Source of the DNA: Paracentrotus lividus
Lineage: Eukaryota; Echinodermata; Echinoidea; Camarodonta; Echinidae
Assembly (NCBI GenBank): GCA_940671915.1
Contig: CALNVZ010003434.1
Span: forward strand, 3,541,086 to 3,605,085
Length of the DNA stretch: 64,000 nt
Reading direction: 5' to 3'
The notes under the pieces are model-generated. The model had not been told where the DNA came from and made no database searches. It was given only the letters and a program-made list of their open reading frames with translations. Below are positions 57,878 through 64,000 of this stretch, one piece after another. The position numbers were made by a program, and so were the translations under genes. Positions within the stretch are counted from its first letter, which is position 1; the number at the start of each line of letters is the position of its first letter.

Positions 57878-58479
57878 ATTAAAAATATACCAGATATTGA
57901 AAAAGTAAAATTCTATAAAAGCTTACATAATTTCTATATTTTGATGATCATTTTGATGATGCTTTCAAAATGCATAAAACTGAACAAAAAATCTCCCAAT
58001 TGTTTGATGAATTGGTTTATTTGATAAACCAATATCCAAAGGAAAGATGTATATTCACCGTTTTGCCAGTTTTTAAGTATTTCGGTGGATTTTAGAATAT
58101 TGCAGTCAGACTCATTTTGCAGCATGAGAAAAACAGGAAAAGAAGTTAACGAACGCTTCGTTGCCCATAACAACTAGCTACACCCACTTTGCCCACCAAG
58201 ATCCGAGGACGAACATGCGTGACATCGATGGGGTAATGAATAGAGATTTTTTCCCGACTCAATACCGAACGAAGCCGCTCCATCTCCGATACAAAACCGA
58301 AGACGGGCTGCATTGAGACCGACAAGAAAACGATGTCAAACCAAAGATGCTAAAAAGATTTTGGGCGCATAGGATAATTTTTTTAACATTTAAAAATGCT
58401 TCCAGTTGCGCCATGTTTGTCTGCTGATGTTGCAATACAAATTATGGTCAATAACCATCCAAGTACTTTGGGGGAAGAT

Positions 58480-59270
58480 GGCGAGGGCACGGAGGACCTC
58501 CGATGGGCGTTCAAGGGGGCATGAAAATGGGAAGAAAAAGAAAAGGGGAAAAGAGGGAAATGACAAGAAGAAAACGAAAATAAAAAGAAGAAAAAAATAA
58601 ACAAAACAAAAAGGAGGGGAAGGGAACAGAAAAAAAATACAAATAGAGAGAGAGAGAGAGAGAGATGACACGAAAAAGAGGAAAAAAGAGGGAAATAGAA
58701 AAAAAAATAGTGGAAAAGGGTTCTAAATTGATTTCTAACTTATAGGACATCAAATGGATCTTAAAATTAGGGTGTGGCAAATTTGTCTAAAACTTAGGAG
58801 GTCCGAAAGTGATCTATAGTTAAGGGGAGCCAATTTCATCGTCTACTTAGGGGGCTTCAAATCGATAACAAACTTATGGGTGCCAAATATATCTTAAGCT
58901 TATATGGAGGTGTCAAAATTAACGTGACATAAGAGGGTGCCTTGATCTTAAACGTAGGGGCACCAAAGGGATTTTAAAATCAAAGAGCGGGGCGCCAAAT
59001 CGTCTCAACTTAAATTGATGTAACATGTTAAACTTAAGGTCTGCCAAATTGATCTTAAAATTACGGGCCGTCAAATTATTCCTGAACTCGTATGGCGCCA
59101 ATGAAAGTACTTTTGAAATTAATGGGCGCCAAATTAATTTGAAACTAGTGGCGCTGAATTATTTATCAGAAAACAGAGGGACTAGAAATCGATTTTTCAC
59201 TAGAGGTGCGAAATTGATCGGAAACTTAATTGCAAAAAAAAAAAAAAAAGATTTTAGATTCATGAGAAGA
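58480..59270. repeat. Purine tract plus GGCGCCAAATTGATC minisatellite, copy 2
   Basis: 58,530-58,720 is a G/A-rich tract with (GA)n near 58,645. From 58,725 to 59,270, units such as cttaggggtgccaaattgat then cttaaa repeat about every 30-35 bases with heavy divergence. Same order and strand as 17,500-18,185. Confidence 0.7.
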
Positions 59271-59279
59271 TTGAAACCC

Positions 59280-60030
59280 AAAAGTGCTTGAACCTCATTG
59301 CCTTTTGGTCATAGTAAATAATTCACTTGCGCTTCGCGCTTGCATCATTTAATTACATTCTGTTCCTGGGAATTTCAGCTCCTGCTCACATGATACTCTA
59401 TTCATGGCATTCTAACAGAATTGAACCCAGAGAGTTTTATTATTCTTTGCCTCCAGGTCATTACGTAGATACAATTTGTTTCGTACCCTTCATGCTCACA
59501 TGACTGCTTAAATGCATACATGATTATTATATTTTTCTTCATGAAAACGCTATTTGGAAACTATACACAAATATGAAGCTAATGTGCAGTTTTTTGTTTT
59601 GATTATATCAACAAGACAAAAAAAAAAAAATAATAATAATATAATAACCCAGAGAACTTAACTTTGAAAGAGGAGCTATACATGTATATACACTGCGTGC
59701 TCATTGAACATTTTAGCTGTAGACTTAGATTTTACTTGTAAGGAGGGGTTATCCTTTGGAAATTACTTGGGGTCAAAATCAGTTCCGGCCCTGTTGTGAA
59801 ATTCTGGATAAACATGAAAATAATTATTATAACATTGATTAAAAACCCACCAACATCTATTCAAATTCAATTCATTGGATGAATACAAATCAAAACAAAA
59901 GAAATAAAGAGAAATCAGTGTGCAATGGGGAGGGTTCCAGGAAGAATCGGGGAGGGTTCCAGAGAGAATCGGGGTTGTCGGTTTTAGTGCCGGGCTTGCA
60001 TCGGTTCCCGATATCTTGAAATTTTCATTC
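59280..60030. other. No gene recognised
   Basis: AT-rich, with a short duplicated block cggggagggttccag at about 59,935-59,960. The minus-strand frame at 59,763-60,164 spans the right end of the composite foldback and the neighbouring repeat, so it is not a gene. Confidence 0.5.
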
Positions 60031-60099
60031 AAATTTAGTCGGTTTGAGATCGGTCTGGCCGGTCTGACTGCACTATAAGTATGAAGATAGACGTTACGT

Positions 60100-60201
60100 C
60101 TATAGTATGATCGTATGGGGAAACATAATATTACAAAATACACACCGACTCCAAACCCATGCACAGTAATAACAACAATTGCCTTAACTTATTGATGCCT
60201 T
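60100..60201 (+). repeat. Dispersed repeat copy 2, segment 2
   Basis: atgatcgtatgg, ttacaaaatacacac, actccaaacccatg, acagtaataacaacaa and ttattgatgcctt match 52,513-52,620 in order. Ended by the MITE at 60,202. Confidence 0.8.
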
Positions 60202-60435
60202 ATGCTACAGTCACACAGACACTTACGTTGAGTTACGTCCGGTTGCGTCCACAAATTATTTTCTTTACTGCGGATCCCCACGGATGCCTACCCGTCATAG
60301 TCAGCAGTGGAAATATTGATAATTTCGTTCATCCAGTAAAACAAAGAAATACATAAGAAATGATAGAATAGAAAATGAAAAATATTAAAACAACACAAAC
60401 GTATCTATACGTAAGTGTCTGTGTGACTGTAGCAT
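60202..60435 (+). mobile_element. CAGTCACACAGACACT MITE, copy 2
   Basis: A 234-bp element with near-perfect inverted ends ATGCTACAGTCACACAGACA and its complement. Partner of 11,292-11,521. Its insertion point corresponds to position about 52,620 in the uninterrupted repeat. Confidence 0.88.
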
Positions 60436-61109
60436 TTGATGGACCATTCTTGGTCACGTGTGTGACCGAAATTATGCAAAATCTTGACTTTAATTGGCTA
60501 TAACTCTAACAATTTTAAAAATATACTGATTTAATGTTTATATCATGCTATATATTTTGTTGGCTATCATTTTAATATTTGTTTATATTTACAATATGCA
60601 TGTTCAAGTCCAGTGGTCAAAGAAGTGGGTCACGTGTGTGACTTCACAAAACGGATGAGTTTTGAAAGTTCAATTTCATTTTGAAATTCCTGTGAGTTTT
60701 AAAATGATGAAATGTTCTTGTTGCTGTGAGATATGCATTATGGACCTGTTAACCAAAAAATATACTGGATAGGAGTCATCTCTGAAATTTCTTTTTTAAT
60801 CTATTATTTTATATCGTGATATCGGGTCACGCTGTTGGAATGATTTTAGTGGGTCACGTTGTGTGACCTTGGCAATATGTACAGAAAATGAAATATATGT
60901 TTATTATGCATAAATGTACATTTCGAGCAATTACTATATCCGCGTGTGGTAAAAAAATTTTATGACCTCAACCCTCAGTCAGTCAATAGGGGTGTTTGGT
61001 AGCTGTCAAGACTGGGGAGGGACGGGTGGGACGGGGCGGCCATGTGCCCCCTAGTAAGACTTGGCTGTTGATCGCGCGAGCGCGCCGAAAATTTGCACCG
61101 ATGGTAGTG

Positions 61110-61322
61110 CAGGGGCGGATCGCTTTTATAAAGGGGGGTGGAGTGTGGTAGTGCGAGGGAGCGTAGCGATCGAGTCCAAGCGCACGAGAGCGAGCGGGGG
61201 GGAGGGTGTGGGAGGGGGGTGTCCCCCCTCCCACGACGTAGGAAAATTTTATGAAAATTCGCGTGTTGAAATGGCGTTGTTCTTGCAATCTAAAACTTTA
61301 AAGGTTTTAAACTATGGTCCCC

Positions 61323-61357
<35 letters not shown>

Positions 61358-61406
61358 GGGGGGGAGGGGGGGGGTTGCAACCCCCCACCCCTCTAGATCC
61401 GCTCTG
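61110..61406. mobile_element. CAGGGGCGGATC-ended GC-rich repeat
   Basis: caggggcggatc at 61,110 and gatccgctctg ending at 61,406 are inverted. Inside are gcgagggagcgtagcgatcg, ggtgtcccccctcccac, a T32 run (61,325-61,356) and G runs. The frames across it on both strands (Gly/Pro/Cys-rich, CPPSH) are repeat translations. Confidence 0.65.
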
Positions 61407-61473
61407 TATGTGCTGATGTAACTACAAGAAAACACTGATTAAATTTTCCCATAATATAATAATTTATTATATA

Positions 61474-61792
61474 NNNNNNNNNNNNNNNNNNNNNNNNNNN
61501 NNNNNNNNNNNNNNNNNNNNNNNNNNNNNNNNNNNNNNNNNNNNNNNNNNNNNNNNNNNNNNNNNNNNNNNNNNNNNNNNNNNNNNNNNNNNNNNNNNNN
61601 NNNNNNNNNNNNNNNNNNNNNNNNNNNNNNNNNNNNNNNNNNNNNNNNNNNNNNNNNNNNNNNNNNNNNNNNNNNNNNNNNNNNNNNNNNNNNNNNNNNN
61701 NNNNNNNNNNNNNNNNNNNNNNNNNNNNNNNNNNNNNNNNNNNNNNNNNNNNNNNNNNNNNNNNNNNNNNNNNNNNNNNNNNNNNNNNNNNN
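61474..61792. other. Assembly gap (319 N)
   Basis: Unknown bases within the GTCACGTGTGTGACC-word region. Nothing can be said of the content. Confidence 0.99.
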
Positions 61793-62126
61793 TTTTTGTT
61801 CTAATTGACAAACTACAGCTTCTGGAATGCTAATTTTGTGTTTGCATAATCTTTATAGGATTCCTAACAATTGTACTTGGAACAAAATTTGATATCGAAC
61901 TAAATTCCTTTTGTATTTTATTGTTTTATGAATTTCTTATGTATTTCCTTGTTTTTTCGACAATTTGTTTTGTTTGTTCTTTTTGTTGTTTTTTTGTTGT
62001 TTTTTTTTTCGCAAAAAATATTGCAGAACCATTTTGGAGCATAATAATGCTAAAATAAATTAATTTCAGCCAATGAAAGTGAAAATAATCAGAATTTATG
62101 ACCGCCCCCACCCAGCGGGTCACGTG

Positions 62127-63230
62127 TTTGACCAATTTGTTTGCTAATTATAATCAAATTAAAACTTGTCATGGATTCATATTTAGTGAGATGCAAGGTA
62201 CATTAAATCTAGCTTTGATGAAATAATTATAATAATACCAGAGCCATGGTTAAGACGGGGCTTAACACTTGTTGTGTTTTCTGGCTACTTGTGTGTGACA
62301 TTTTGAGGGCAGTTAATTTCCAGGGTTGATTATCTTAATATAATCAATTTAACAACATTATTTTTGGGGGTTAGATTAAAAGGAATAGAGGTAAATAATA
62401 ATAAAATTACAATAATCCAAGTAAGGAAGTCAGCATATCCATTCCAGTCAGGGTTAAAAAAATGATATTTTATTTACCGTTTTTCCATTTAATTATCATT
62501 TATGTCAATTTATGCAAATGAGCATGAACAATTGCAAAAATCACGAAAAAACATCAATTCATGAAACTTCAGACATTGTCCTATTTGATTTTGCAGCTTA
62601 AAATCAAAAAACAAAAATTTATTTGTCCCCAATAGGTTCAATTTTCAAAGAATGGCCTAATACCCTGGTCCCTTTTTTTAAGGCATGACCATAGTCACGT
62701 GTGTGACCAATTTCAAAGTTAATTAATAACTAAATGAAAAGCTGTCGTGGCTTCATATTTGGTGAGATGCAAGGCACATTATATTTAGCGTTGGAGAAAA
62801 AATTGTAATAATAATAGAACCATGGTTTTCGGGGGGCATTAACTTTTCGTGTTTTTGGGTCACGTGTGTGACATTTGATGGCAATTAATTTCTTTAGTTA
62901 ATTATCTCAAAACAATCAATTCAACACCATTATTTTTCATTTAAATTTAAAGGAATGAAGTTAAAAAAGGGTATAATGACAATAATCAAAGTAAGGAGAC
63001 CAGCATATACAATCAAGTCAGGGTCAAAGAAATGATATTTTACGTACCATTTTTCTATTCAAATTTTTTGCATGTTTATTTATGCAAATGAGCATGAAAA
63101 ATTTGTAAAAGTAAGATAAAAAATACATTTCATGAAACTTCAGACAATACTCTATATGAATATGCAGCTTAAAAACAAAAAGGACAAACTTTATTTTTTC
63201 CAAAAAAGGTTCACTTTTCAAAGAATCGCC
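62127..63230 (+). repeat. Two tandem copies of a 575-bp segment
   Basis: gaccaattt, cttcatatttrgtgagatgc, ccatggtt, gtgtgtgacatttt, gtaaggaagtcagcatat, tatgcaaatgagcatgaa and ttttcaaagaat recur in the same order about 575 bases apart (62,127-62,700 and 62,704-63,230), with about 20% divergence. Confidence 0.8.
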
Positions 63231-63232
63231 CT

Positions 63233-63990
63233 GATATGTACTTGAACTTTATGTTCTTTCGTCAAAATTTCTTTTAAAAAGGCATTGGGAATGAGATAAG
63301 AATATTACTCGGGATATTATTTATTTTACAGCGAGACTTAACCATTATAACCTCATTATGTAACCATTATAACCAATCAGTTTTAATTAAATTGTTTTGA
63401 ACTTGTTTTCTGGAAGTTCGGAAATACCCAATTCTGTCTAAATGCCCGTACGGTTCTCATCCCACATGGTCTTCAGTGTACAAGCAGTTCTTCTAATTTC
63501 CCATTGGTATTATATCCATGTTTGTCTAATGTCATATGGTCGAAGACAAGTTGGTCACTTCGCAGTAACAAAACGGTAATAGACCACATATTCATTTGGA
63601 AATATGACCAAATGCCTTTACACAGATTGGCTACAGACTATTGGCAATTTGAGCAAGTGAAATTTGGTCAATTATGTATAGGACCAAGTACAACATTTAA
63701 ACCAAACTTTTAGTAGACCAAACAGGTTAAGAGTCATGTAGTATTACAAAAGGAGAGAATTGGAAGAAAAAAGGACTGCCTGTTAGAACAAGTAAATGTA
63801 AAACACTGGAGTGTGCGGGCGGAGTTACTGCTGCAGGTTAAGTTATGTCAATACGTTGAAGCTAGGATCCAAAGTAATCAATATTTGAACATGTACAATA
63901 ATGTAAATGTTAAAAAAAAATACATTGTGATAACATCCAATGGTCACATTATGGGAATTCCATACGTGAATTTATGCCATGACACTCTTC
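63233..63990 (+). repeat. Dispersed repeat copy 2, segment 3
   Basis: From gtacttgaactttatgttct the sequence follows 52,645-53,395 in order, including the TTGGTCTAA-word part and gcgggcggagttactgctgc. It completes the second copy of the repeat split by nested insertions. Confidence 0.8.
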
Positions 63991-64000
63991 ATGAATCATA

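Larger units (their letters stand above)
54350..60080. mobile_element. Composite 5.7-kb foldback with AGTCACACCGGCAGACCG ends
   Basis: Left end agtcacaccggcagaccgac then ctcaaaccgat at 54,351 is inverted near 60,035-60,072 (atcggtctggccggtctgac). The TCGGTTT word repeats through the left terminus. Long inner arms pair 54,770-55,330 with 56,830-57,108 plus 57,884-58,210. Insertions inside are the CATATCAATTCTA element (55,396-56,123), a local duplication (56,346-56,556) and the 53-bp-period hairpin (57,109-57,877). The right part holds a second GGCGCC minisatellite. Confidence 0.7.
60436..63232. mobile_element. GTCACGTGTGTGACC-word region inserted in the dispersed repeat
   Basis: The imperfect palindrome GGTCACGTGTGTGACC recurs at about 60,452, 60,628, 60,824 (partial), 60,852, 62,117, 62,284 (partial), 62,692 and 62,858. 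The stretch is absent from the corresponding point of the uninterrupted repeat, so it is an insertion or set of insertions. A 575-bp tandem duplication forms the right part. No coding sequence, and the ends are not sharply defined. Confidence 0.6.

Noticed and set aside
61061..61396. 111-codon frame with CPPSHDVGKFYEN and Gly-rich segments
   Set aside because: It runs through a GC-rich foldback repeat and the T32/G-run homopolymers, so it is a repeat translation.

Overview
This is AT-rich eukaryotic nuclear DNA made almost entirely of mobile-element debris. No host protein-coding gene, rRNA or intact tRNA gene could be recognised. The mix of CR1-type and other non-LTR retrotransposons, Tc1/mariner-type ends, TTAA-flanked miniature elements, long foldback elements and homopolymer runs fits a marine invertebrate. 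A deuterostome such as an echinoderm is my guess, from overall texture only.

Layout. 1-690 is a 30-bp satellite. 720-10,500 is a nest of foldback elements and miniature transposons: a TTAA element; a family built on the word GTAAGTGGGAC that was hit by a 1.0-kb Tc1-type element and a 2.0-kb TA element, the latter itself holding a 1.0-kb element; and a GTTTAAA-word element holding a tRNA-like piece and a TTAA element. 10,500-24,200 carries more foldback families, minisatellites and one coding-like insertion bracketed by a 25-bp direct repeat. 25,476-29,235 holds an antisense endonuclease fragment, a second Tc1-type copy, and a 5'-truncated non-LTR element sitting inside a TA-flanked element. 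30,361-31,304 is a foldback with a GC-rich hairpin. 31,320-33,872 is a CR1-like element with a single nonsense codon.

34,229-50,705 is a tandem macro-repeat with a unit of about 3.48 kb. Each unit is half of a foldback element, a 30-bp satellite and a 5'- and 3'-truncated reverse transcriptase. Its third and fourth units appear as a 7-kb stretch that looks like an insertion-bloated, uncorrected consensus, and a 60-N gap hides roughly 1.5 kb. 52,384-63,990 is a dispersed repeat present twice. The second copy was split by a 5.7-kb composite palindrome (with further insertions inside), a 234-bp element and a 2.8-kb GTCACGTGTGTGACC-word region. Paralogous empty sites are visible for several insertions.

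The unifying observation is that at least nine unrelated families share one architecture: a 12-20 bp word sits at or near the inverted ends and recurs internally in both orientations. The only proteins supportable from sequence are retrotransposon polymerases and endonuclease remnants, all broken by a stop, frameshift or truncation.
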